NCBI GenBank assembly: GCA_021811315.1
Contig: JAJZPF010000001.1
Span: 124,001 to 188,000, forward strand
Reading direction: 5' to 3'
DNA: 64,000 nucleotides
From: a bacterium
GTDB lineage: Bacteria > Elusimicrobiota > Elusimicrobia > Elusimicrobiales > UBA9959
Made by a program: the position numbers and the translations under genes. A model generated the notes under the pieces. That model ran no database searches and was not told the DNA's origin. It saw only the letters and a list, made by a program, of their open reading frames with translations. Positions 25,606-33,900 of this stretch are shown here, piece by piece (position 1 is the stretch's first letter; every line of letters starts with the position of its first letter).

Positions 25606-26361
25606 CTAGGACGGCTCTACCGTCATCAAATTTTTAACTTTCTTTACGCCGTTCACGTCTTTTACGAGCTTGGTCACCAGGGCTTTTTCAGCGTCGGTCC
25701 GGGCCCGGCCGCCCAGCGTGACCGTGCCGCGCTTGACCGCGACCGTGGTATAGAGGCCGTTGGTGGAATGATGCAGCACCAGGGCCATCCTTACCAGGGC
25801 GGCCACGGAAACGTCGTCGACCTGCTCCTTGGTCGTCCTGGGCTTTTTTTCAAGGGGCGCGGCCACTACCATCTCGTTTATAACTTTTATCACCCCTTCC
25901 ACGTCGTTGGCGTATTCCGTGGTCAGGTCTTTTTGCGCCATGCTCGCGGCGCTGCCCCTGAGGGTAACGATGCCGTCTTTAACGTCCACCTCCGTATCTT
26001 TCGCGCTGACGCTCCGGTGGAACAGAAGAGTGGCCTTAACTTTGTCGTGGAACCAGGCGTCCGAATTCGCCGTGGGAAGCGAGCCTTTGACTTCCAGCCT
26101 GTTGTCCACGCTCCTGACCCCGGGGATGTCCGTCATGGTCACTTCCGCCAATGATTTGTGGAAGTATTCGGAAATGATCCCGGTCAGGGTTACCGCCCCG
26201 TCCTTTGATTCGATCCTGATATCGTCGCCCTGCAGGTAATTATTGAACACATAAGACTGCCTGGCTGAGGTAACGATGTAAACGTCCATCCTGGACGCGT
26301 AGGCGGGCGCGCTGAGCGCCAGCAGGCCCGCCGCCAGGGATATTGAAAATATTGATCTCAT
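25606..26361 (-). CDS. Periplasmic protein with three BON domains
   Basis: 251 aa, signal peptide 1-22 (APAYA). Three tandem BON domains: about 28-92 (GAVTLTGIISEYFHKSLAEV, VDNRLEVKG), about 103-168 (VKDGIVTLRGSAASMAQKDL) and about 183-250 (VKRGTVTLGGRARTDAEKAL, VKKVKNLMTVE). OsmY-like proteins with this layout act in the periplasm under osmotic or envelope stress. Shine-Dalgarno AAGGAGA precedes the ATG. Composite promoter E sits directly upstream, placing this gene in the same regulon as the surface proteins and two-component genes. Confidence 0.9.
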   Translation of the reverse strand: MRSIFSISLAAGLLALSAPAYASRMDVYIVTSARQSYVFNNYLQGDDIRIESKDGAVTLTGIISEYFHKSLAEVTMTDIPGVRSVDNRLEVKGSLPTANSDAWFHDKVKATLLFHRSVSAKDTEVDVKDGIVTLRGSAASMAQKDLTTEYANDVEGVIKVINEMVVAAPLEKKPRTTKEQVDDVSVAALVRMALVLHHSTNGLYTTVAVKRGTVTLGGRARTDAEKALVTKLVKDVNGVKKVKNLMTVEPS

Positions 26362-26398
26362 TATGGTTCTCCTTGAATACCTTTACTCTTATTTATTA

Positions 26399-26465
26399 AG
26401 TATAGCCCTTAGCCGGCCTGGCGGCTATTCGGGATAATGCCCGGTCTGGTAAGTAGTTTTACGGA
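26399..26465 (-). promoter_or_regulatory. Composite two-box promoter, copy E
   Basis: Minus strand: box 1 at 26465-26450 (TCCGTAAAACTACTTA), core at 26439-26427 (CATTATCCCGAAT), -10 TATACT at 26404-26399; spacings 10 and 22 bp. Predicted leader to 26361 about 31 nt. Confidence 0.78.
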
Positions 26466-26507
26466 AGGCGTACGCCCGCGGAAATATATACCGGTGTTTC
26501 CAGTTCT

Positions 26508-27827
26508 TTATCCGGGCCTTGCCGAAGCCGGCGTTTCCGCCGCTTTCAAGGCAGGCACCGACAGGGAGAAATAGAAGCAGACGTTTTTACCGGGCTCGCT
26601 TTTAATTTCCAGCGCGCTGCCGTGGAGCAGCAGCATGTCGTTGCAGATCTTAAGCCCCAGCCCGAAGCCCTCGGCGGCGGCCTGGCCTTCCCCGGTCCTG
26701 AAAAATTCCGTCTTTATCTTCTCTATGTCCCCGGCGGCGATGCCCCGGCCGGAATTCTCTATGCGGAAAGTCACCTGCCCCGCTTTTTCGGCCGCGAGCC
26801 TGACCGCTATCCGGCCGTTTTCAGGCGTATATTTTACGGCATTGCCTACCAGGTTGGAGAGCACCAGCGCCATCGCCTCCTGGTCGGCGTCGATCACGAC
26901 CGGCTCCTTCGCCATGTCCAGGGTAAAGGAAATTTTCTTCTTCAGCATTAATTCTTCCATGACCGAGACCGCGCCGGCCACCAGGCCGCTAAGCGCCAGC
27001 GGCTTCTTTTCTATCTTGAACCTGCCGGCCTCCATCCTCGCCTCGCTCAGGATATTCTTCACGTAGTTCTTCAGGGATTTCCGTTCATAGGCGAGGGTTC
27101 TGTACAGGCCGGCCCGCGCGGGGTCGTTTTTCACCGGCTCGGTTTCCTCCAGCAGGAAGATCACCGCGTCTATTACCGTGAGCGCGTTATTGAATTCGTG
27201 GCTGACGGTGTGCACCATGGCTGATTTAATAGCGGAGGACCTTTGCTCCCTGCGCAACAGCGACCTGATCTCCAGCAGCAGCCCCATTGCGCCCAAAGCC
27301 GCGAGAAAGATGATCGCCAGCTTGTGCGTAGTGGCGGCCAGGCGGTATCTCATGGTTTCGCCGTTAATGGCGATGGCGAGCGTGCCCAGGCGCCTGCTTC
27401 CCACGGCCACAGGCTCGGAAAAATAATAATATTCCAGGCCGTCCGGGCCCTTGAAAGACTGCGTCAGGGCGAACCTGGAGTTCCTTGCGGCTATCCCCTC
27501 GCGGCTCTCGTCCTTCCCCCCTATTTTGTCGGGCTCGGAGTGGGAGCGTATTTTACCTGACTGGTCGGACACGACGGCGTATTTTATGACCTTATCCAGC
27601 GCCAGGTTATTTATAAGGAAGTGAAGGGAGAACAGGTCGACTTTGGGGAACATGGCCTTGCCGGCCAGCCTGGCAGAGATCTCGGCGCGCAGGCGCGTAT
27701 CCTCGAAGACCGATTTCCTGGCGTCGCTGAGCATCAGCCTGGCGGCCCCAAGTATCAGCAGGAGGACCAGCGCTGAAAAAGCGATGGACAGATTTACAGC
27801 CGTCTCCCTCAGCTTGCCGGTTCTCAT
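26508..27827 (-). CDS. Membrane sensor histidine kinase (HisKA type) with periplasmic sensor domain
   Basis: 439 aa. Two transmembrane helices (about 14-33 and 168-188) flank a periplasmic domain of ~135 residues (DKVIKYAVVSDQSGKIRSHS, YYYFSEPVAVGSRRLGTLAI), as in sCACHE/PAS-like sensors. No HAMP is evident. HisKA H-box AMVHTVSHEFNNALTVIDAV follows, then HATPase_c with N-box LVLSNLVGNAVKYTPENGR, G1 ENSGRGIA and G2 GFGLGLKI. Its start overlaps the stop of the lipoprotein gene (ATGA). It is the last gene of an operon OMP, NarL regulator, lipoprotein, kinase (29451 to 26508). A HisKA-class kinase with a NarL-class regulator is an unusual pairing. Confidence 0.9.
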   Translation of the reverse strand: MRTGKLRETAVNLSIAFSALVLLLILGAARLMLSDARKSVFEDTRLRAEISARLAGKAMFPKVDLFSLHFLINNLALDKVIKYAVVSDQSGKIRSHSEPDKIGGKDESREGIAARNSRFALTQSFKGPDGLEYYYFSEPVAVGSRRLGTLAIAINGETMRYRLAATTHKLAIIFLAALGAMGLLLEIRSLLRREQRSSAIKSAMVHTVSHEFNNALTVIDAVIFLLEETEPVKNDPARAGLYRTLAYERKSLKNYVKNILSEARMEAGRFKIEKKPLALSGLVAGAVSVMEELMLKKKISFTLDMAKEPVVIDADQEAMALVLSNLVGNAVKYTPENGRIAVRLAAEKAGQVTFRIENSGRGIAAGDIEKIKTEFFRTGEGQAAAEGFGLGLKICNDMLLLHGSALEIKSEPGKNVCFYFSLSVPALKAAETPASARPG

Positions 27828-28174
27828 TGCTTTTGCGGCGGCGTGGGCTTATTCGCGCCGGAAACGCTCTTTATCTTCCCCCGCAGCTCTACGGCCGGCG
27901 GATACGAGGGGTACAGGGTGGAGATCTCGTTAATATAGCCCAGAGCGGCGTCCATATCGTTGTTGCTGTAGGCGCCGACCGCTTTGTAATACAGGCTTTC
28001 CACCGCTTTCGCGTCCTCGGGAGAAAGCTTCGCCGCGGCCTCTTTTTTTACCGCCGCCTCTTTTTCTACCGGCGCCGCCGGGGGCGGCGTTTTCCGGGCC
28101 GCGTGCGCGCAGGCGCAGAACAGAGCCGCGGAAAAAACCGCGAATAGAGCTTTATTAAGGCGGAGGAAGGGCAT
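27824..28174 (-). CDS. Small exported protein, probable lipoprotein with a short TPR-like helix pair
   Basis: 116 aa. Signal sequence (1-24) with Cys residues in ALFCACAHA that could form a relaxed lipobox. A Pro/Ala/Lys-rich linker (PPPAAPVEKEAAVKKEAAAK) follows, then a helical segment EDAKAVESLYYKAVGAYSNN and DMDAALGYINEISTLYPSYP resembling one and a half tetratricopeptide repeats, and a Pro-rich tail. No known family assigned. Encoded between a NarL regulator and a sensor kinase, coupled to the latter; it may be an accessory to signal sensing in the periplasm (inference). Confidence 0.72.
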   Translation of the reverse strand: MPFLRLNKALFAVFSAALFCACAHAARKTPPPAAPVEKEAAVKKEAAAKLSPEDAKAVESLYYKAVGAYSNNDMDAALGYINEISTLYPSYPPAVELRGKIKSVSGANKPTPPQKQ

Positions 28175-28188
28175 AAAATGACCGCTGT

Positions 28189-28848
28189 TTATTTTAGCGA
28201 GGTCAGGCCGTGCTGGATGGCGTACTTGGTAAGTCCGGCCACGGTCGGGATATGAAGTTTATGCGAGATATGCTCCCGGTGCGTCTCGGCCGTCCTTACC
28301 CCGATACCGAGCCTGGCGGCTACGCCTTTATTCGAGAGCCCTTCCGCGAGCAAAGCGACCACCTCCAGCTCGCGCGCCGTAAGCGCCGGGCTCTCCTGCT
28401 TGTCCGGAGGGAGCTTGGGCGCGGGGGCTAAGATAGCGTCCGTCATGCCGGCCGGGAAATGGAGGCCGCCCTTCGACACCTGCCTGATAGCGTCCAGCAG
28501 CTCCGCGGTGGGCTGGTCTTTCATCACGTAGCCCTGGACCCCGCAGCGGGCCATCCGCACCACATATTCCTCGCTGGAATGGATGCTGAAAGCGATGATC
28601 TTGGACTTCGGGACCAGCCTGCGCAGGCGGCGCGCCAGCTCCCCCCCGTCCATCAGCGGCAAATTAACGTCGAGCACGATAACGTCTGGAGCCAGTTTCC
28701 TGACCTTCCTGAGCGTTTCTTTAGCGTCGGAAGCCTCGCCCACTACCGCTATGGAGCGGCTGGTCAGGTAGGAGCGCACCCCTTCGCGCACGATCGGGTG
28801 GTCGTCCACGAGGAAGACCTTGATCTTCTTTTGTTTTTCGTCTGTCAC
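28189..28848 (-). CDS. NarL/FixJ-family response regulator
   Basis: 219 aa from a GTG start (GTGACAGAC). Receiver: DD pair, phosphoacceptor Asp in VIVLDVNLPLMDGG, Lys in MKDQP. LuxR-type HTH: LTARELEVVALLAEGLSNKG and GIGVRTAETHREHI. Very similar to the regulators at 5165 and 30282. Lies 18 nt after the outer-membrane protein gene and 14 nt before the lipoprotein gene, so it is the second gene of a four-gene operon ending in a kinase. The operon carries composite promoter F, so the regulator may control its own expression. Confidence 0.94.
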   Translation of the reverse strand: MTDEKQKKIKVFLVDDHPIVREGVRSYLTSRSIAVVGEASDAKETLRKVRKLAPDVIVLDVNLPLMDGGELARRLRRLVPKSKIIAFSIHSSEEYVVRMARCGVQGYVMKDQPTAELLDAIRQVSKGGLHFPAGMTDAILAPAPKLPPDKQESPALTARELEVVALLAEGLSNKGVAARLGIGVRTAETHREHISHKLHIPTVAGLTKYAIQHGLTSLK

Positions 28849-28866
28849 TTTAGCATCTCTCTGTTC

Positions 28867-29451
28867 CTAAAAAGAATAATTCACCGCCGCGGTGAGCATG
28901 AAGCCCCTGTCTTTGAAATTCCTGCCCAAAGGGTGAGCGACGTCCTGGGAACGTATATCCTCGGTCCACAGATAACGGTAAGACCCGCCAAAAGACCAGG
29001 CGCTGTCCCTGAAGAACTCTACCCCGGCCCCGGCATGGGGCCCGAAACGGAACCCGCTGCTGTCGGTCGGGGTGTCTACCTGGGTGTAATACCAGCCGCC
29101 GCCGGCTAAAATATACGGGGCGAACCTGTAGCCATGCGGCATAAGGTATACCAGCACTGAAAGCTGGATAGGGACAACGCTTACTTTAGTCCCGGAGAAC
29201 CTGTCCTGGCGCAAGTCCACCGAGCCTTCCAAAGCCCACCTGCGCGTAAGATGATAACGCACCTGCACGCCCTCGGCAAAGTCGCCGTGATCGGCGTCCT
29301 TGGGGCGATAATACGCGGCGCGCCCGCCTATCGACAAACCGGGCCGGGGCCCGTGGCTTTCTTCCGCTTCGGATTGTGCGGAAGCCGGCAAAGCAGCGAA
29401 CAGGCCGGCCGCCAGCAGGATAAAGAAAGCAGAGATCTTGCGTGTAGTCAT
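28867..29451 (-). CDS. Outer-membrane beta-barrel protein (OmpW/OmpA-like fold)
   Basis: 194 aa from the ATG at 29451, which begins a clean signal peptide (MTTRKISAFFILLAAG to ASA, ~24). A longer frame starting at 29508 is rejected because that codon lies upstream of the predicted transcription start. The mature part is an eight-strand-type barrel: ALEGSVDLRQDRF, IQLSVLVYLMPHGYRFAPYI, GPHAGAGVEFFRDSAWSFGG, terminal strand FMLTAAVNYSF with a C-terminal Phe. Probable outer-membrane location. First gene of an operon with a NarL regulator and a membrane kinase; it may be sensed or controlled by them. A stem-loop (CCGCG / CGCGG near 29465-29477) lies in the leader. Confidence 0.85.
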   Translation of the reverse strand: MTTRKISAFFILLAAGLFAALPASAQSEAEESHGPRPGLSIGGRAAYYRPKDADHGDFAEGVQVRYHLTRRWALEGSVDLRQDRFSGTKVSVVPIQLSVLVYLMPHGYRFAPYILAGGGWYYTQVDTPTDSSGFRFGPHAGAGVEFFRDSAWSFGGSYRYLWTEDIRSQDVAHPLGRNFKDRGFMLTAAVNYSF

Positions 29452-29489
29452 AAATAAGATTTTCCGCGGCTTCGCGGTCCCATATATAG

Positions 29490-29557
29490 AGCATACCGCA
29501 TAGGGCAAACCCTGCCAATGCGGAATTATACGCGTAATAGGACGGTGATAATACGGA
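29490..29557 (-). promoter_or_regulatory. Composite two-box promoter, copy F
   Basis: Minus strand: box 1 at 29557-29542 (TCCGTATTATCACCGT), core at 29530-29518 (TATAATTCCGCAT), -10 TATGCT at 29495-29490. Core to -10 is 22 bp; box 1 to core is 11 bp, the only copy not 10. Controls the OMP-regulator-lipoprotein-kinase operon. Confidence 0.72.
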
Positions 29558-29563
29558 GAAGGC

Positions 29564-30106
29564 TTAAGTTTTCGACGGCGGTTTTTTTACAAGGCCGCCC
29601 TTGAGACGGGAGCCCCTGGAAGGTTTGCGGCCGGGATTCAGCCGCAGGGGTTTTTTAGCGGAAAGCTTCGGCCTCTTGTCGGGACCGGCGACAGTCATCC
29701 CCGCGGGGAAATACCGGCCGCCGCCAAAAACCTGCCTGACCGCGTCGAGCAGTTCGGAAGTAGGCTGGCTCTTCATCACATAGCCGCTCGCGCCGCAGCG
29801 GGCCATCCGCACTACGTATTCCTCGCTGGAATGGATGCTGAAAGCGATGATCTTGGACTTCGGGACCAGCCTTCGCAGGCTGCCGGCGACTTCCCAGCCG
29901 TCCATTGAGGGCAGATTGACGTCCAGCACTATGACATCAGGCGCTATTTTTTTTACCTTGCGGAAAGCCTCCGGGGCGTCCGAAGCTTCTCCAACCACCT
30001 CGATAGCGCAGCTGGTCAGGAAAGCGCGCACTCCGTCCCGCACGATCGGATGGTCGTCTATCAGGAAAACCCTTATCTTGTTTTCTTTGCAGTCTTTAAT
30101 GCTCAT
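29564..30106 (-). CDS. Receiver-domain protein lacking the DNA-binding domain, with a basic C-terminal tail
   Basis: 180 aa from ATG 30106 (MSIKDCKENKIRVFLIDDHP), chosen because it matches paralogue lengths; ATG 30157 (17 residues more) is also possible. Complete receiver domain: DD, Asp in VIVLDVNLPSMDGW, Lys in MKSQP. It is followed by the same linker as the paralogues (FPAGMT), but the LuxR HTH is replaced by about 45 residues rich in Lys, Arg and Pro (KRPKLSAKKPLRLNPGRKP). No HTH remnant is visible downstream, so this is not a simple late stop. Could be a phosphate sink, a decoy partner, or a regulator with a new output. It has its own composite promoter (copy G), and its stop lies only 7 bp from promoter F. 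Confidence 0.8.
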   Translation of the reverse strand: MSIKDCKENKIRVFLIDDHPIVRDGVRAFLTSCAIEVVGEASDAPEAFRKVKKIAPDVIVLDVNLPSMDGWEVAGSLRRLVPKSKIIAFSIHSSEEYVVRMARCGASGYVMKSQPTSELLDAVRQVFGGGRYFPAGMTVAGPDKRPKLSAKKPLRLNPGRKPSRGSRLKGGLVKKPPSKT

Positions 30107-30207
30107 TGTCCGTTCGCCGGCCATAGACTTCGGCACGGCGCTGCCCGCTTGCCTCATGCGCCGCCCGCGCGCGCCCCGGCAGGCAAAACTCCGTGTCCTG
30201 TATATAA

Positions 30208-30274
30208 AGTATAGCGGTCAGGGCGCGCGCTACCAATGCGTAACTTTACGCATGGTCATACGTAGTAATACGGA
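30208..30274 (-). promoter_or_regulatory. Composite two-box promoter, copy G
   Basis: Minus strand: box 1 at 30274-30259 (TCCGTATTACTACGTA), core at 30248-30236 (TAAAGTTACGCAT), -10 TATACT at 30213-30208; spacings 10 and 22 bp. The core is embedded in a perfect 8-2-8 inverted repeat ATGCGTAA-CT-TTACGCAT (30236-30253), the arrangement expected for a dimeric NarL-type regulator. Confidence 0.78.
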
Positions 30275-30281
30275 GACGCTT

Positions 30282-30965
30282 TTAAGTCTTGGGCTGGACG
30301 GGCAGGCCCAGAGAGGTCAGTCCGTGCTGGATCGCGTATTTCGTAAGCCCGGCGATGGTCATGATATTGAGCTTGTGCGAGACATGCTCGCGATGGGTCT
30401 CGGCGGTCCGCACGCTGATGCCCAGCTTGCGCGCTACCTCTTTATTGGCCAGGCCCTCGGCCAGAAGCGTGAGAACTTCCCTCTCGCGCGTGGTCAAGAC
30501 CACTTTACCCTCATCCTCCGCGGAAGGCTTGGACTCGGGGGACAGAATAGCGTCGGACATTTCAGGAGGGAAATAGAGCCCGCCCTTGTGCACCTGCTGG
30601 ATGGCCTCCACGAGTTTAGCCGTGGGCGCGTCCTTCATCACGTAGCCGTGCGCGCCGCAGCGCGCCATCCTGACCACGTATTCCTGGCTGGCATGGACGC
30701 TGAAACCGATGATCTTGGCGGCGGGAACGGTCAGCCGCAGCCGGCGGGCGAGCTCGCCGCCGTCGAGGGAAGGCAGGTTCACGTCCAGAATTATAACCTC
30801 GGGAGCCAGCTTCTTTACCTTCCGGAGGGCTTCTTTGGCGTCGGCGGCTTCACCCACCACCGAAACAGAACCCTGGGCGGTCAGGTAGGACCGCACTCCT
30901 TCGCGCACGGCGGGATGATCGTCCACCAGGAACACTTTTATCTTGGGCTGGTTTTTCTTTTTCAT
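30282..30965 (-). CDS. NarL/FixJ-family response regulator, partner of the CheB-CheR-PAS kinase
   Basis: 227 aa. Receiver with DD at 15-16, Asp in VIILDVNLPSLDGG, Lys in MKDAP; LuxR-type HTH with LTTREREVLTLLAEGLANKE and GISVRTAETHREHV. The start ATG overlaps the kinase stop (ATGA) and has a strong internal Shine-Dalgarno (GGAGGAG), so the two are coupled and almost certainly cognate. Nearly identical in the first 30 residues to the regulator at 5165, again pointing to duplication of kinase-regulator pairs. Through composite promoter H it probably lies in the same regulon it may control. Confidence 0.95.
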   Translation of the reverse strand: MKKKNQPKIKVFLVDDHPAVREGVRSYLTAQGSVSVVGEAADAKEALRKVKKLAPEVIILDVNLPSLDGGELARRLRLTVPAAKIIGFSVHASQEYVVRMARCGAHGYVMKDAPTAKLVEAIQQVHKGGLYFPPEMSDAILSPESKPSAEDEGKVVLTTREREVLTLLAEGLANKEVARKLGISVRTAETHREHVSHKLNIMTIAGLTKYAIQHGLTSLGLPVQPKT

Positions 30966-33900
30966 ACTGTTTCTCCTCCCGCGCCGGACAGGGGAATACG
31001 GACGGTGAGCATGGTCCCGGACCCCGGCTTGGAATTAAGTTCCAGGGAGCCCCCCAACAGTTCCGACCGCTCGCGCATGCTGCCAAGGCCTATGCCCCGC
31101 CCGGCCGGCTGCCGCTTTCCGCCAAGGGCAAAGCCTATCCCGTTGTCTTTCACGCTCAACACTATCTCTTTCCCCTTGCGGGAGAGATTTACCGAGGCCA
31201 GGGTCGCCTTGGAATGTTTTCCGACGTTATTCAGAGCTTCCTGGGCGATACGGAAAAGCGCCAGCGCAAGGCCGGGCGCTATTTCCGCGGGGACATTCCC
31301 CGCTTGCAGCGTTACGGGGACTCCCGCGCGCTCTTTGAACTCGCGGCAAAGCGTGCGCAGGGCCGGCTCGAGGCCGAGGTCCACAAGTTCAGAGGGCATG
31401 AGGTTCTGAGAGACGCGGCGTATTTCCGAAATGGCCTGGCTCAATAGCCCGCCCACTTTAACTATTTTCCCCGCGGCTTTCCCGTCCAGGGCTATCTCCC
31501 CGGGCAGGGACTCCAGCCTGAATTTAACTCCGGAAAGTATCTGGCCGACGCCGTCGTGGAGTTCGCGGGAAAGGCGCTTCCGCTCGGTTTCCTGGGCGGA
31601 GATAGCGCGCATATGCAGCCCGCGCAGTTCGCGTTCGCTCCGCTTTTGTTCCGTTATATCTCTTTCGGTGGTGGCGACCTCCACGGGCCGGCCATTGTCG
31701 TCGCGCAGCACCGTCACCGTAAGCAGCACATCAAGCGTCCGGCCGCCGCGCGTGAGGCGCTGGGCCTCTATCGGCGCCGCCGAGACCCGGACCAGCTCCC
31801 TCGCCCTGATAAGTTTGTTTTCCGGCATGAGCCTTTTGATGCTCATTGCCAGGGCCTCGGCTTCGGTGTAACCGTACATTTTCTGGGCGCCTTTGTTCCA
31901 GGCGATGATCTGGTCATCGAGATCGCAGATGATCACGGCGTCATTGGAGTCCAGCACCGAAGTGGCCAGCCGCAAAACGGTTTTTTCAGAGAGTTTCCTC
32001 TCCCGCTCGGCCCGCTTTTGCTCGGTGATATCACGCTCGGTCTTTGCGACTTCTACCGCCCGGCCTTTATCGTCGCGCAGCACCGTGACGGTGAGCAGCA
32101 CGTCCAGGATCCGGCCGTCCTTCGCGCGGCGCCGCGTCTCTATCGGCGCCGCCGAGACCCGGACCAGGTCCCGCGCTTTTACGCGCATTTTCTCCGGCAT
32201 GAGCCGGCTGATATTCATTCCAAGGGCTTCCGCTTCCGTATAGCCGTACATTTTCTGGGCGCCTTTGTTCCAGGCGGTGATCCGGTCGTTCAGATCGCAG
32301 ATGATCACGGCGTCATTGGAGTCCAGCACCACCGTGGCCAGCCGCTGTACGTTCTTCTCCGCGAGCTTCCGGTCCTGGATATCTATCAGCGCCATCACGG
32401 CGCCCTCGGTCTTGCTCTTTTCGGTCTTGCTCTTGTCGATCCGGTAAGGCCGCGCCACAAGGTAATGCCAGCGGCCCTGGATATCCTGCACTTCGAGCTT
32501 TTGGACCTGCCCGTTCCTGATCACTTTCAGGAGCAGCTGTTTTAGGCCCGGAAGGAACAGCGGGAGCTTGATCTCCGCGATGGAGCGCCCGATCTTGTCA
32601 GCGGACATGCCGAGCGCTTTCTCCGCCGGCGGCGTGAAGCGGCGGACGGCCAGGTCGGGGTCCAGCAGGAGGATGGGGATATCGATATTTGCCAGGAGAT
32701 TGGAAAAATCGCTGTTTGCGCGGTTCAAAACCTGGTTGGCTTCCCCGAGCTCCTCGGTAGAAGTGAGCAGCTCTTCGTTGGTGGACTGAAGCTCTTCCTT
32801 GGCCGTTTCGAACTCCTCGTTGACGCTCTGCAGTTCCTCGTTCCCGGAAAGGAGCTCCTCATTGGAAACCTTTAGCTTCATGTTGGTGGCTTCCTGCTCT
32901 TCGATGATGGCCTTAAGCTGCTCTCCGGAAACCGCCAGGTCCTCTTTTAGCTCTATCACGCGGCGGCTGTCTTTGCCGTTCCTTGCCACCCCGGCCTGCC
33001 GCCGGCCTGGCTGGGCTTCGCCGAGCTCTTCGAACAGTATCAGGAAACATTCCTGGTGCAGGTTCGAGGCCTTGATCGGCAGGACCTCTATCTGGATGCG
33101 CTTTGCAACCCCGCCGGGGCCGGGCGCAGCTATCTCCTTGCGCACGGCGCAAGCGGATTTTTTCGCGATATGGATAGCGGCCCGGAATTCAAGCAGGAAC
33201 TCCCCCGAAGCCATGCGGCGGAGGTTCATGCTGGGCTTGCCGGGCGCCGGCTTGAGGTAAGAAGAGGTATCCCCGAGGAAACGCAGGATCTCCAGATCGC
33301 CGTTGACTATGACGCCGTTCGGGATATAGCGGGCCGGCAGTACGCTGTCCAGCTCGCCCTGCAGGTCCAGGGCGTCCTGGGCCGGGTTATTCTGCTCCAC
33401 CGCGCTTTGCACGAGGCTTTTAGCGGCGTACCCCGGCTCCATGAAACGGCCGAATTGCACGAAATCAAGGCGGGGATTAGAAGCCGAGGTCCGCTCGAAA
33501 AAAACTTTCTTTTTCAGGTTCAGGAGAGAAAGACCGCCAGTATACTCGCCGATGCTCTCGGAATGGCCCAGCATCAGGACGCCCCTGGGCTTCAAGGCGT
33601 ACTGGAAGATCTGCAGGGCTTTTTCCTGCAGGGCCGGGCCAAGATAGATCAGCAGGTTGCGGCAGCTTACCAGGTCCAGGTTGATGAAAGGCGGGTCCTT
33701 CAAAAGGTTTTTGGCGGTAAAGACGCAGCGATCGCGGATAGCCGGGACTATACGGTAGCCATCAGGCGTCTCCGTAAAAAAGCGCCGCAGCCGCTCGGGG
33801 GAAACATCGGCTTTTATCTTTTTGGAATAGGCTCCCGCCCTGGCTTTTTCTATCCCCTCGGGATTCACGTCCGTTGCGAAGATCTGGAAGGGAACCTGGG

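Noticed and set aside
29452-29508. Upstream start (29508) for the outer-membrane protein
   Set aside because: It precedes the -10 of promoter F, so it would not be in the transcript; a clean signal peptide starts at 29451.
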